A stretch of DNA of 64,000 nucleotides from Desulfobacterales bacterium (lineage in GTDB: Bacteria; Desulfobacterota; Desulfobacteria; Desulfobacterales; JAHEIW01): the NCBI GenBank assembly GCA_030066985.1, contig JASJAN010000004.1, positions 124,001-188,000 of the forward strand, written 5' to 3'. The translations under genes were made by a program, and so were the position numbers. Below are positions 1-8,885 of this stretch, piece by piece. The notes beneath the pieces are model-generated. The model did no database searches and was not told the DNA's origin. It saw only the letters and a list, made by a program, of their open reading frames with translations. The stretch's first letter is position 1; the number at the start of each line of letters is the position of its first letter.

Positions 1-398
1 TCTTCTCCAGTGTGGGCGTCCAGTTCAAACCATTGATCATCTTTAGGGATATAATGATGACCCGCCAGGGTATATTCAGCGCTCTGTAATTGAAATCGCT
101 GGGGAAACAATACACTGAGCTCACCCTGTGAGCTGCGGTAGATGAGATAGACAAAACTGTTCTGATTGACACTCAAAAAAAATTTGATCTGGTCGCCAGT
201 TTTTAAAACCGTGTCTTTTGTAACAGCTTCAAATTTGGATCCATTGGCTTTTTTCAGTGCGCCGAACGCCCACTGAAATTGCAAATTTGCTTCCTGTGGT
301 GCCGAAGTCTCTTGGGCATATGAAACCGAACGACTTTCTATATACAACACACAAACAAGGGTGGCCAAGACGATACTGATAACGTGAAGCGTTCTCAT
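1..398 (-). CDS. DUF4384-type secreted protein, 3' end cut by window edge
   Basis: This open frame of 132 complete codons runs off the left edge without a stop, so only the N-terminal part is visible. It opens with ATG at 398 and a hydrophobic stretch of about 20 residues that looks like a signal peptide, followed by an Ala/Gln/Glu-rich linker. The region after residue 70 (a GDQIKFFLSVNQ segment, then VYLIYRSSQGELSVLFP and a YIPKDDQWFELD segment) matches what I know of DUF4384, a beta-rich domain found in secreted or envelope proteins, often beside caspase-like or kinase domains. The function is unknown. No neighbour on the same strand lies close enough to suggest an operon. Confidence 0.7.
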   Translation of the reverse strand, partial: MRTLHVISIVLATLVCVLYIESRSVSYAQETSAPQEANLQFQWAFGALKKANGSKFEAVTKDTVLKTGDQIKFFLSVNQNSFVYLIYRSSQGELSVLFPQRFQLQSAEYTLAGHHYIPKDDQWFELDAHTGE

Positions 399-641
399 TT
401 CGTATTCACCTGATCGATAATTGAATTAACTATTCTGGACCGACTGATCCTAACCGATAGTCAATTGTACACCAATGTTGTTTCAGGACACAGCATATAA
501 CAGAACAATACGCATTGGAAAGGTGTTACTCGCGAGTATTTTAAGAAAAGGAAATTTCCCTGTCAAAAGAAAAATGGAAAAGAGCGAATTGTTAATTTCC
601 ACTAATTTCAATCTACCGGTCTTGGGGTACTCAATGAGACA

Positions 642-2036
642 TTAAGTTTCAGGTACATGCTCGATCACGCGCACATCTTTCCAGCGGCCCTGACGGTAAC
701 GCCAATAAGAGGTGATAAAAAGGGTAAAAACAAAACCGGTGGCGCAGCTCCAGGCAAAATAGAGCCCGGCACCAAAGATGTGCACACCAATAACCAGAGG
801 CAGGATCATAACCACCACAGACAGAATGCCGATGCTTAACATGATAAAACGCGTGTCACCGGCGCCTTTGAGCACACCGATACAGACCATATAGAGGGCA
901 TCAAAAAATATATAAGCGGAGACAAATCGCAGCAGCACGGTCCCGATGTCGCTGATGGCCGCAAAGTTTTCAGACGCCGCGTCCTGGGGCCTAAAAAGCT
1001 CGAGCAGCGGCCCCGGAAACACCAGGAAAAAAACAAATAGCAGCGAGATGTAAACCAGCACGATGTGAATCGTGGCCCTGGTGGCGGCAATGGCCTCAGG
1101 GACCTGATTGCGACCCAGGGCCTGCCCCACCAGAGTGCTGGTTCCCAGCGAAAAACCCATCAACGGCATAAAGGCCAGCGAGTTAATTGAAAAGACCACA
1201 TTGGTGGCGGCCAGCTCGAGCTTGCCGATCCGTCCGACCATAAAAATAAAGAAGGTAAACGCAAAAATATCCAGACTAAACTGAATGGCACTGGGGATGC
1301 CGTAACGCATCAGACGCCCGAAAAGATTGGCATCAAAGGCGCGGTGGCTTAAGACCTTAAACACCCGATCATTTTTTTGTGTAAACACCATAAAGGCAAA
1401 GATTAAACTGACCAGCGACCAGGACATCACCGTGGCAATACCGGCACCAAAGATCCCCCATTGCGGGAAAAACCAGATGCCATTAATCAGAGCGTAGTCC
1501 AAGGGAATATTGAAAAGGGTGCCAATCAGCGTGATGACCATCACCAAACGCGTCTGGCCCCGTCCGCTAAAAAAACACGACAGGGCGGTCCCCCAAATAT
1601 AGATCCCCGATCCCAAGCACAGAACCTTGAAATAAATCGCCTCCAGCACCTGCACCTCAGGCGGGTGCCCCCCGAAAGCAAACAGCGGCTGGGCTAAATA
1701 GCTCAGACCGACCATTAAAATTGCAGAAAGAATCGAAAAATATATCCCTTGCCACAGGGCTGCGCCGACACGCTGCGATCGGCCCGATCCGACATACTGG
1801 GCCACAAAGACGTTTAGGTACTGGGCGGTACCCAAAAAAATAGAAATAAATAAAAAGGCGGCAATGCCGGCCGGAAGCGCTGCCGCAATGGCATCCAGAG
1901 AATAATTGGCCAGAAAAACCCGGTCGGTAAACTCCATGATCATGGTCGAAGACATGCTGATGACCAGCGGCAAACTGATCCGCAATACCTGCCGGTAGGG
2001 TCTATGGGGTTGGCTATGAGTGGTGCGATCGTTCAT
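642..2036 (-). CDS. MATE family efflux transporter
   Basis: This 464-residue protein is a predicted polytopic inner-membrane carrier of about 12 hydrophobic segments, the normal size for the MATE (NorM/DinF) family. These antiporters export cationic drugs or metabolites in exchange for Na+ or H+. The N-terminal half has the family-typical opening (LPLVISMSSTMIMEFTDRVF, then a Gly-rich second helix around residues 55-85). The internal two-fold repeat is visible as two blocks of six helices, the second starting near residue 235. The substrate cannot be told from sequence. It stands alone, with repeat element A1 filling the gap to the next gene. Confidence 0.9.
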   Translation of the reverse strand: MNDRTTHSQPHRPYRQVLRISLPLVISMSSTMIMEFTDRVFLANYSLDAIAAALPAGIAAFLFISIFLGTAQYLNVFVAQYVGSGRSQRVGAALWQGIYFSILSAILMVGLSYLAQPLFAFGGHPPEVQVLEAIYFKVLCLGSGIYIWGTALSCFFSGRGQTRLVMVITLIGTLFNIPLDYALINGIWFFPQWGIFGAGIATVMSWSLVSLIFAFMVFTQKNDRVFKVLSHRAFDANLFGRLMRYGIPSAIQFSLDIFAFTFFIFMVGRIGKLELAATNVVFSINSLAFMPLMGFSLGTSTLVGQALGRNQVPEAIAATRATIHIVLVYISLLFVFFLVFPGPLLELFRPQDAASENFAAISDIGTVLLRFVSAYIFFDALYMVCIGVLKGAGDTRFIMLSIGILSVVVMILPLVIGVHIFGAGLYFAWSCATGFVFTLFITSYWRYRQGRWKDVRVIEHVPET

Positions 2037-2124
2037 TTATTGTCTTTAATAAAAGTCCGAATAGGGAAAAAAGAAGCTAAGGTGTATATTCAATGGGGGA
2101 TTTTTGCAAGGGAGTAAAAATAGG

Positions 2125-2229
2125 TTCGCCGGTTGGCCGGTTTCCCGTTAGCCGGTTGCCTTATTGAGAAAGGATTTCTATCTAAATCTTTTAACAGGCT
2201 CAACGGGCAAACGGGTAACGGGCTCAACC
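2125..2229. repeat. Inverted word-repeat element A1
   Basis: The left arm (2125-2160) is built from tandem variants of GCCGGTT / CCCGTTA. The right arm (2193-2229) carries the reverse complement words (GGCTCAACGGGCAAACGGG and similar). A 32-nt AT-rich spacer separates them. The same family recurs at 4781, 8777, 30446 and 63367. Confidence 0.8.
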
Positions 2230-2308
2230 AGATAAACATTGCACACAACCAGCCCAGAGGTAAGGCGCTAGAACGAGGACGAATTGAAAATTTAAGTACC
2301 GAACAGAC

Positions 2309-4765
2309 CTACTGCCAGTCTGGTGAAAGCTTACCATCAGCCCCCTTACGATAGGGCATCCAGGTTAAACCGAAGGCCTCGAGCGTAATATTGGTGCTTT
2401 TCGGTTTGATCAAGACCTCTTCCAATTGTGCAGCAGCCGGGTCATAGCTGGCTTCTAGACTATCAATATCGCTTTGCAGGCGCTGGTCGAGTTCGGCCAT
2501 CTCCTGTTTGACCGCAGCGGCGGTTTCCTGGGCCCGGGCGACATCCATGCGCTCTTTGCGCATCCGGCCGGCGGACTTCACAGCAGTGCCGAAGCGTGTC
2601 GCGGATCGGGTGCTGACGGTTTTGCGGCCCAAAAAAGCGCCCAGAATGGCGGTCCCAAAAGAGACCATGGTTTCCATTTTTTTGGATTTGGCCTGCTCCT
2701 GTTCCCGCTGCAAAGCCTGCTCAGCCCGCATTAAGCGCCGTTGCAGCGTATCGAATTTGGAGCTGTATTTACGGCGCAGCTTTTCGACTTCCAGATCACG
2801 CTTTTCACGGGCGGCCTGATTGAGGCGGGAGAGAAAATCACTTTTCGATTCGTCAGGATGGCTGGTTAATTTGAATTGTTTCGAGCGGTATAGCGTCAGC
2901 GAACGATTTTGCCGCACCCAGCGCAACAGGTCTTTGTTCCATTTGCTGTAAGATTTGGCCTTGCGGGCTTTAGAGGGCAATTCTGCAAATCCTGCACCGG
3001 GCAAAGGCGAGACTTGAATCTCATCGGAGGCCAGCCCGATTTCTTCAGCCTGATCCCAATCCAGGGGCACGGGCCCCTCTTCAAGCATGGCAGAAACGGC
3101 AACACTCTCGGTAGAATCAGCCTTATATCTGGCAGAAGAATAATGCACATCCAGCCAGCCGGCGACTGCCGGATAATACATCAATCCCTGACCGGCTCCG
3201 GACGCAGCCAGATACATCACATTGATCTCCGGTGCGACCACCGGCGGCTCGGAAACGCCTGAAGGCGTGGCATCGCTTGCGGCTTGAGCGGCAGTTGCTG
3301 TCGGCAATGCGGTCGCCGCAGCCGCCTGCACCGGTGCGGCCACCGCTGCCTGCTGTAATTTTTGGGATGCCGTTAATTTTTTGATCTGCTCACGGGTAAG
3401 AGGGCCGCGCAGATAGGAAAGCACCCAGCGGGTTTCAAAGGTTACCGGTGCATTTTCATGAACATTGTTGAGCAAAAAGACGCGCTTGCCCAGCCCGGCC
3501 AGGACCTCTTCCATACGGCCACGATCAAATCCGGTACCGGCTGCTGCCCCCTCGAGCCCTGCCAGAACCCGCTCTTTGTCCCGCTCGGTCTGTAAACGCC
3601 CGATAAACCATGATCCGGTATTGGATAATCCCTTATAATCCAGGTCAACCGGATTTTGGGTGGAGAGGACCACACCCAGGCCAAAGGCCCGGGCCTGTTT
3701 CATCAGCGTTAACAAAGGGGCTTTTGAAGGCGGATTTTTGACCGGCGGAAAGTACCCAAAAATCTCATCCATATACAAAATCGCGCGCAGGCTGGATGTG
3801 CCGGCCTGGGTGCGCATCCAGGCAAGTATTTCATTGAGCAGCATGGAGACAAAGAACATGCGCTCGGCATCCGAAAGGTGGCTGATGGTGAAAATGGACG
3901 CTTTTGGCTTGCCGTTGTCGGTGTAAAGCATGCGGTTGATGTTCAGCGGTTCGCCTTCAAGCCAGGCTTCAAAACCGGGAGCAGCCAGCAGGTTGTTTAG
4001 GCGCATGGCAAGCTGAAATCGATCTTTGGCCGGATAAAAAGAATCCAGGTCCATGACACCAATGCGCTCGAACCCGGGAGATTGAATGGCGCGAATCAGA
4101 CCGGCCAGGTCAAGCGCGCGGGCCGCCGCCCAGGCGGATTCAAGAATATTGGATATTAAAATATGTTCACGACTGGTGATCGGGTCTGCTTCGATGCCCA
4201 GCAGCGCCAGCAGGCTGGTCGCGGTGGTCTGGATCCGCTCGCGCAGCAAATCCAGATCCTGCGCGATAGCGGGCGGTGGCGGGGCAAAGCCGCGCAGCAC
4301 GCAGACCGGCAGACCGGCGCTGCTTCCCGGTGTATAAACAGCCACGTCGGCTGCCGACTGCAAACGGGCGATCCGTTCAGGTGCCTGCCCCCAGCCGCCT
4401 ATTCCCTTGCGCCACAGCTCGGCCTGCTTGGCGGCAAACTGGTCCGGTGTTAACCCGGCATTTAACGCATCCTGCTCGTTAATCCACGGCCGGAAATCCT
4501 CTGAACGCAGCTGTGGAAAATTGAGCACCAGGTTGGTCAAATCGCCTTTGGGGTCGATGGCAATCACAGGGATATGATCGATCAACGCCTCTTCCAAAAT
4601 GGCGATGCCCAGACCGGTCTTGCCGCTGCCGGTCATACCGATGATGACCCCATGGGTGGTCAGATCTTTTGAATCATACAACAGCAGACCTTCCTGACGT
4701 TTGCGTGACGGCATATCATATTCTTTGCCCAGATAAAAAGCGCCGAGTTTTTCATATTCGCTCAT
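2309..4765 (-). CDS. HerA/FtsK-superfamily ATPase with C-terminal coiled coil
   Basis: This is an 818-residue P-loop ATPase. Walker A is GMTGSGKT at 43-50, an acidic DPKGD motif lies at 71-75, and the Walker B YMDE is at 331-334. This arrangement is that of DUF87/HerA-like hexameric motor ATPases, which pump DNA or act in defence and secretion. An Ala/Pro-rich linker lies near residues 480-510. The C-terminal third (about 620-770) is rich in Lys/Glu/Arg/Gln and probably a coiled coil, with a short hydrophobic Gly/Ala patch inside it. The start is supported by a strong GGGGGAGG ribosome site 6 nt upstream of the ATG. No NurA nuclease partner is visible. The substrate is unknown. Confidence 0.8.
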   Translation of the reverse strand: MSEYEKLGAFYLGKEYDMPSRKRQEGLLLYDSKDLTTHGVIIGMTGSGKTGLGIAILEEALIDHIPVIAIDPKGDLTNLVLNFPQLRSEDFRPWINEQDALNAGLTPDQFAAKQAELWRKGIGGWGQAPERIARLQSAADVAVYTPGSSAGLPVCVLRGFAPPPPAIAQDLDLLRERIQTTATSLLALLGIEADPITSREHILISNILESAWAAARALDLAGLIRAIQSPGFERIGVMDLDSFYPAKDRFQLAMRLNNLLAAPGFEAWLEGEPLNINRMLYTDNGKPKASIFTISHLSDAERMFFVSMLLNEILAWMRTQAGTSSLRAILYMDEIFGYFPPVKNPPSKAPLLTLMKQARAFGLGVVLSTQNPVDLDYKGLSNTGSWFIGRLQTERDKERVLAGLEGAAAGTGFDRGRMEEVLAGLGKRVFLLNNVHENAPVTFETRWVLSYLRGPLTREQIKKLTASQKLQQAAVAAPVQAAAATALPTATAAQAASDATPSGVSEPPVVAPEINVMYLAASGAGQGLMYYPAVAGWLDVHYSSARYKADSTESVAVSAMLEEGPVPLDWDQAEEIGLASDEIQVSPLPGAGFAELPSKARKAKSYSKWNKDLLRWVRQNRSLTLYRSKQFKLTSHPDESKSDFLSRLNQAAREKRDLEVEKLRRKYSSKFDTLQRRLMRAEQALQREQEQAKSKKMETMVSFGTAILGAFLGRKTVSTRSATRFGTAVKSAGRMRKERMDVARAQETAAAVKQEMAELDQRLQSDIDSLEASYDPAAAQLEEVLIKPKSTNITLEAFGLTWMPYRKGADGKLSPDWQ

Positions 4766-4780
4766 GGCAATCCTCCCCCA

Positions 4781-4885
4781 AACGGTTGCCGGTTAAGCCA
4801 GTTGAGCCCGTTAGGCCGGTTATTTTGAAAACATGACTTTTAAGACCGACCGGCTAAACGGGCTAACGGGCTCAACAGGTAAACC
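4781..4885. repeat. Inverted word-repeat element A2
   Basis: The left arm 4781-4821 (GTTGAGCCCGTTAGGCCGGT core) and right arm 4847-4885 (CGGCTAAACGGGCTAACGGG core) are imperfect reverse complements around a 25-nt AT-rich spacer. The left arm begins 16 nt before the HerA-like gene's start codon, inside its leader. Confidence 0.85.
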
Positions 4886-4934
4886 TATGAATTCACTTTT
4901 CTCTGCTGATATTGGTAGCGTATTAGATCACTTG

Positions 4935-6197
4935 TTATTGGTGTACCTTATTGTATTCAAAAAAATTATCCCAAATGGCGTCCAACTGTTGTTTAGCGCT
5001 GTCGAGGGGCACACAGCGCAGGTAATCGTTGTCAGCTGTAATTAATTTTAAGCGCTGCAATTTCTGGATGGCATCTCCGATTTCAAAATCAATATGGCAT
5101 TCCCAGCGCTCCGCCAGCCATTTTTCGATGCGTTGATCGAGCGCAGTTTTGCTCAAGGGGTCTTTGGCGGTCAGCAAAAAAAAGTAGGCCAGTACCGCTT
5201 CTTTGAATTCTTCTTCTTCGGCGGTATCAATCAGGTGGTAGAATACACCGGCGTTGTTGTCAAGATTCTTAAAATACAGATTGTCAGCCAGGGCTTTCAT
5301 AAATTTTATTTTGCGATTTTTATATTTGTTGATCTGTCTGAACAAAAAGCCTGCCAGGGTGCCCAATCCAGCACCCAGAGCAATCAGGTGCTGCTGTTTG
5401 ATTTGGACCTCTTCATCCTTAAATCCCAGCCAAAATGAGATGACCGATCCTACCAATAACAAAGAGGCGCCCAGTTTGGTTACCAAAACAATGATTCCGC
5501 TGATAGCCGCCGGGACGCCAATGATAATCTTGTCGATGGTTTTCATGCGGACGTTGCTGTTTGGAAAGAGCATTTCCAGATCGGCTTTGGGGACATTATG
5601 AAAAAGCTTGATGACCGTTGAGCCAGGTTCAAAATAAAGGTGCTTGCGCTTTTGTTTTTCAAAATAATCGGCTTCTTTGAATTTAATATAGATGGCCACA
5701 CGATCGTAATTGGTAAATTTAAATTTATTCTTCCACAGGCCGAAATACTTTACCAGTGTCTCTTCTTTGATGCTTTCGCCCCGTCGAAAAAATATCACAT
5801 CTTCGAAATCTTCAAAATCAACTTCCAAACGAATCTGAAATATCGATTCTTCTCCCAGCGCTTGCTGAAGATCTTGCCCGGTAATTTTCTCGTAATTGGC
5901 CGCCGTTAAAACAGACGTCATCTCTTCAACCAGCTGCTTTTGAAGATCTTTTTTTTCATTGGGTGAATATTTTAATACACTGCGTGTATCCGCATCGGGA
6001 TTAAAGGGCGCATAGCTGGTTTTCAATTTCTCAAGATGGCTGTAAAATTCAAAATGAAAAAGCGCTTCAAGTATTTGACAAAGCTCTCTAAAGGCTTTGA
6101 TATCTGCCTCGTCCAGCTGCGATGTGTCGATACACATATCGACGATATCAGCTTTGCGAAAAGGGATGAAACGGTTGCGGTTTATCGTATCGGGCAT
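4935..6197 (-). CDS. DUF3754 (TMEM143-like) membrane protein
   Basis: This 420-residue protein has a soluble N-terminal half and hydrophobic segments at about 222-258 and 270-288. The DUF3754 hallmark FFRRGE is at 136-141. The post-membrane region with a NLYFKNLDNNAGVFYHLID segment and a KEAVLAYFFLLT-like helix also fits the DUF3754/TMEM143 family as I know it. That family occurs in bacteria, archaea, plants and mitochondria and has no established function. The ATG has a good ribosome site (AGGGAGA, 7 nt upstream). Gene orientation and spacing allow co-transcription with the HerA-like ATPase downstream. Confidence 0.7.
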   Translation of the reverse strand: MPDTINRNRFIPFRKADIVDMCIDTSQLDEADIKAFRELCQILEALFHFEFYSHLEKLKTSYAPFNPDADTRSVLKYSPNEKKDLQKQLVEEMTSVLTAANYEKITGQDLQQALGEESIFQIRLEVDFEDFEDVIFFRRGESIKEETLVKYFGLWKNKFKFTNYDRVAIYIKFKEADYFEKQKRKHLYFEPGSTVIKLFHNVPKADLEMLFPNSNVRMKTIDKIIIGVPAAISGIIVLVTKLGASLLLVGSVISFWLGFKDEEVQIKQQHLIALGAGLGTLAGFLFRQINKYKNRKIKFMKALADNLYFKNLDNNAGVFYHLIDTAEEEEFKEAVLAYFFLLTAKDPLSKTALDQRIEKWLAERWECHIDFEIGDAIQKLQRLKLITADNDYLRCVPLDSAKQQLDAIWDNFFEYNKVHQ

Positions 6198-6213
6198 GAA
6201 GATCTCCCTGTAA

Positions 6214-6330
6214 TCATCTTCGAATCACTTCCGCTGCGTGCTCTATACTTCCTATCTGATGCCTTGGTGAAATGTCAAACGACTTGTCTGCGATAAATAT
6301 GTCACCGGTCTGAGGATTGTAAAGTCCCAT
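6214..6330 (-). CDS. Small open frame of unknown function or gene remnant
   Basis: This is a 38-codon frame from ATG 6330 (48 codons if TTG 6360 is used), ending 16 nt before the DUF3754 start on the same strand. The peptide (LYNPQTGDIFIADKSFD, then SPRHQIGSIEHAAEVIRR) has a natural amino-acid composition. I recognise no family and see no convincing ribosome site. It could be a short leader gene or the 3' remnant of a longer decayed gene. Confidence 0.25.
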   Translation of the reverse strand: MGLYNPQTGDIFIADKSFDISPRHQIGSIEHAAEVIRR

Positions 6331-6738
6331 CGCCGTTTCAAATTTAAATATTTCTTGCAACCCAAAGAAAAGATGATTAGTGACAAAAGTACTGCTCTGT
6401 TATGCGAATCGGTCTAAAATGTGACCTGGGGGATATAGCACCGTACTGCATTGGATCTGCGCCATTCCACCCATGCTTCTGTCGCCTTATATTCGAATCT
6501 CTGGTTTGATTTCAATCACCTTTTTCATTTCAGCGGATGAATAAACATCGCACATTCAGATGTTTAACCTTCTTATCGAGCCGCACCCAACCTTGTTTCG
6601 ACATATTTAGGGTCAAATGGCACGGCTTTTGATTTGCTTTAGAAGCAAATCGAACAATGGCATGTTTATCCATTTCCGGATGACCGCCGACAAGGACTCT
6701 TAGGCAACCATCCATTTTATATTGAAAGGCGGAGGTTA
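6331..6738. other. Intergenic stretch without a recognisable gene
   Basis: The stretch separates a minus-strand operon from the plus-strand DUF4332 gene and should hold promoters for both. I see only short frames broken by stops, no RNA gene and no clear repeat. A minus-strand frame of about 70 codons across 6530-6748 overlaps the next gene's start and lacks family resemblance. Confidence 0.4.
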
Positions 6739-7146
6739 ATGGCAACATACAAAATCAAGGATATTGAGGGAATTGGCCCCGCTTTCGCTGAAAAATTATC
6801 TCAGGCATCTATAAAAACAGCTGGTTCACTGCTTGATCAGGGATGTACCCCCCGGGGACGCAAACATCTGGCGGAAAAAACCGGGATCAATGAATCGACA
6901 ATCCTTAAATGGGTCAATATGGCCGATTTATTCCGGGTCAAAGGCATCGGCAGCGAGTATTCCGAGCTGCTGGAAAAATCAGGGGTTGATACCGTTAAAG
7001 AGTTGCGCAATGCTGAAAATCTGCATACCAAAATGGCGGCGGTCAACAAAGCCGGAAGAGCTCTAGTGCGGCAGCTGCCCAGCAGGTCTCAGGTCGAAAA
7101 ATGGATTCAGGAAGCCCAAAAAATGGACCCAAAGATCGCATACTAA
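6739..7146 (+). CDS. DUF4332 helix-hairpin-helix protein
   Basis: This small 135-residue cytoplasmic protein contains two helix-hairpin-helix-like units. The first is around residues 6-40 (IEGIGPAFAEKL), the second around 65-95 (VKGIGSEYSELLEKSGVDTV). This is the DUF4332 pattern, related to the non-specific DNA-binding HhH of ribosomal S13 and DNA ligase. DNA binding is therefore plausible but not proven. The start is set by an AAGGCGGAGG ribosome site just upstream of ATG 6739. It heads a plus-strand series of small proteins with the LysM and DUF937 genes. Confidence 0.75.
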   Translation: MATYKIKDIEGIGPAFAEKLSQASIKTAGSLLDQGCTPRGRKHLAEKTGINESTILKWVNMADLFRVKGIGSEYSELLEKSGVDTVKELRNAENLHTKMAAVNKAGRALVRQLPSRSQVEKWIQEAQKMDPKIAY

Positions 7147-7254
7147 GCCGGTCATACCGGATCCAGCGCAGGTCATTGCACAACCAATGATATCGGCTAT
7201 ACGGTTATTCACTTTATGAACCACTGACATCTGATAGTAAAAGGAGGTATTATC

Positions 7255-7689
7255 ATGGGATTATTTTCATTTATTAAAAACATCGGCATGGATCTATTTA
7301 AAGGCGGCGACGAAGCCGAAGAGGTCCGGGAGATGCTCACCAAAGAGTTTCCAACTCAGATAACGGATCTTAATGTTGCCTTTGATGACGGCACGGTCAA
7401 TCTGGCGGGAAGTTGTGATACCTGTGCCACACGCGAAAAGGCGGTTTTGCTTGCCGGTAATGTGAAAGGTGTTGAAAAGGTCAATGATGCGGATTTCACC
7501 GCACCACCGGCCGAGGAAGAAACCGAATTTTATGTCATCCAAAAAGGCGACAGCCTATCTAAAATAGCCAAACAATACTACGGCGATGCCATGAAATACC
7601 CGGTTATTTTCGAGGCCAATCGCGAAGTCATCAAAGATCCCGATCTTATCTATCCGGGTCAAACTGTGCGAATTCCAAAACTGACTTGA
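7255..7689 (+). CDS. lysM: BON-LysM protein, Kbp/YgaU-like
   Basis: This 144-residue protein has the same order as E. coli Kbp (YgaU). It opens with a short MGLFSFIKNIGMDLF helix. A BON domain follows at about 22-85, and a C-terminal LysM domain at about 92-143 (FYVIQKGDSLSKIAKQYYGD, NREVIKDPDLIYPGQTVRIP). Kbp is a cytoplasmic K+-binding protein; many homologues are named only LysM. There is no signal peptide, which fits Kbp rather than a cell-wall protein. A strong AAAAGGAGG ribosome site precedes ATG 7255. Confidence 0.85.
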   Translation: MGLFSFIKNIGMDLFKGGDEAEEVREMLTKEFPTQITDLNVAFDDGTVNLAGSCDTCATREKAVLLAGNVKGVEKVNDADFTAPPAEEETEFYVIQKGDSLSKIAKQYYGDAMKYPVIFEANREVIKDPDLIYPGQTVRIPKLT

Positions 7690-7790
7690 TGTTATTTCAT
7701 GGTTGATAAACTTGCATGGTGTGGCTTTTTGATAATGTCACAGGCAGAACTTGTTTGAATGCAGGTTTTAAAAAATGACCATTATAAAAG

Positions 7791-7834
7791 AAGGGGCAGG
7801 AGGAATGTGAAAGTTAAATTTGCATTCCTCCCCT
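7791..7834 (+). promoter_or_regulatory. Leader hairpin before the DUF937 gene
   Basis: GGGGCAGGAGGAATG (about 7793-7807) can pair with CATTCCTCCCC (7823-7833) around a 15-nt loop, ending 24 nt before ATG 7858. No T-run follows. It may shape the 5' leader, or protect the 3' end of the lysM transcript. Function is inferred from structure alone. Confidence 0.4.
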
Positions 7835-7857
7835 CTTAAAAGAAGGGAACCCATAAA

Positions 7858-8445
7858 ATGAACAAAATAATGGATGAATTTATGCGATCATTGGGCCCGG
7901 AGGTGTCCGATCAACTTTCGACCAATCTGGGTATTGAGAGCAATGCGGTTCAACAGATGCTGCCGCAGATCGCGCCGATGATCCTCGGTGGCTTAAAGCG
8001 CCAAAAAGATAACTATGGTGGGCAGGAGCGCGTTGATCATATATTAAACAAATATGGTAGCGCCGATGTGCTGGATAATATTGGTGATTTTTTTTCAGCC
8101 CAGGTACAGAACCCAAATGCCGACCCGCGCTTGGGCGGGTTATTGGGCGATTCGGGGATGCAGGCCACCCAGGCCCTTTCGAAACAATTCAACATAGATG
8201 GCAGCACCGCCATGAAAATCATCCCCATGCTGGCGCCCATCATATTGGGATTTTTGACCAAAACGCGCGATCAGGGCGGTGCCGGCTCTTCGGGTCTATC
8301 CGCTATTCTGGATCGCGATGGCGATGGCAGTATTCTTGATGATGTGGCTGAAATGTTTCTGCAGGGATCATCCGGGCGCTCCAGAACCGGCGGCGGCGGT
8401 CTTTTAGGCGGTTTGCTGGGTAGCTTATTGGGTCGCAGAAGATAG
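7858..8445 (+). CDS. DUF937 domain protein
   Basis: This 195-residue protein carries the repeated motif of DUF937. A QMLPQIAPMILGGLKRQ helix appears near residue 32 and is echoed by a KIIPMLAPIILGFLTK helix near 120. Between them is an acidic Asp-rich loop (ILDRDGDGSILDDVAEMF near 148-165) resembling an EF-hand-like calcium loop. The C-terminus is a Gly/Leu-rich tail ending in Arg. DUF937 proteins are widespread and uncharacterised. No signal peptide is evident. A GAAGGG ribosome site lies 10 nt upstream. Confidence 0.8.
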   Translation: MNKIMDEFMRSLGPEVSDQLSTNLGIESNAVQQMLPQIAPMILGGLKRQKDNYGGQERVDHILNKYGSADVLDNIGDFFSAQVQNPNADPRLGGLLGDSGMQATQALSKQFNIDGSTAMKIIPMLAPIILGFLTKTRDQGGAGSSGLSAILDRDGDGSILDDVAEMFLQGSSGRSRTGGGGLLGGLLGSLLGRRR

Positions 8446-8885
8446 ATAGCAGCTAACTTTTGTTCCAGACGGACCCATCAGGATGCATCGGTTTTGTGTC
8501 TTTTGTCGCTTGCGGATGGTAAGTGCCCGATATTCTGAACCCTCTGGCAGTCTGCAGTTGATGCTGTAGTGTCTGCCCTTCCGGACTGTGGTGCATGGCA
8601 GGCCGTAACCGGACCCGTGCATACCATTTCTGTTCCCACAATCACACTTTATTCCTTGCATTGATGCCCTTCTTCACTGATACAATTCAATACAATTTTT
8701 TCATATCTTTTTGAGCTAAACTCATTTACCTTAAAATGCCGGGTGTGTTATATCCATATTAATCAAACAGATTTAAGTTGGCCAGTTGAGTCCGCCACAT
8801 ACGGATTGAGCCTGTTAAGACAGAAATGACATTTTATTTATTATTTTAACAGAAAACGGGCTAACAGACAGCAGGCCTAACCCTA
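8446..8885. other. Intergenic stretch containing element A3
   Basis: Apart from repeat A3 at 8777-8883, the stretch shows two overlapping minus-strand frames (8425-8661 and 8453-8641). Neither has a recognisable family, a ribosome site, or an advantage over the other, so no gene is called. Confidence 0.4.
8777..8883. repeat. Inverted word-repeat element A3 (degenerate)
   Basis: The left arm 8777-8821 (GTTGGCCAGTTGAGTCCGCC, then GATTGAGCCTGTTAAGAC) and right arm 8848-8883 (AACGGGCTAACAGACAGCAG core) are an eroded copy of family A. The right arm ends two nt before the ATG at 8886, so the element supplies the leader of the phosphatase gene. Confidence 0.65.

Noticed and set aside
6530-6748. Minus-strand 72-codon frame
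   Set aside because: It overlaps the start of the well-supported DUF4332 gene and has no family resemblance.
8425-8661. Two overlapping minus-strand frames with Cys- or His-rich peptides
   Set aside because: They compete for the same DNA, lack ribosome sites and resemble no family.
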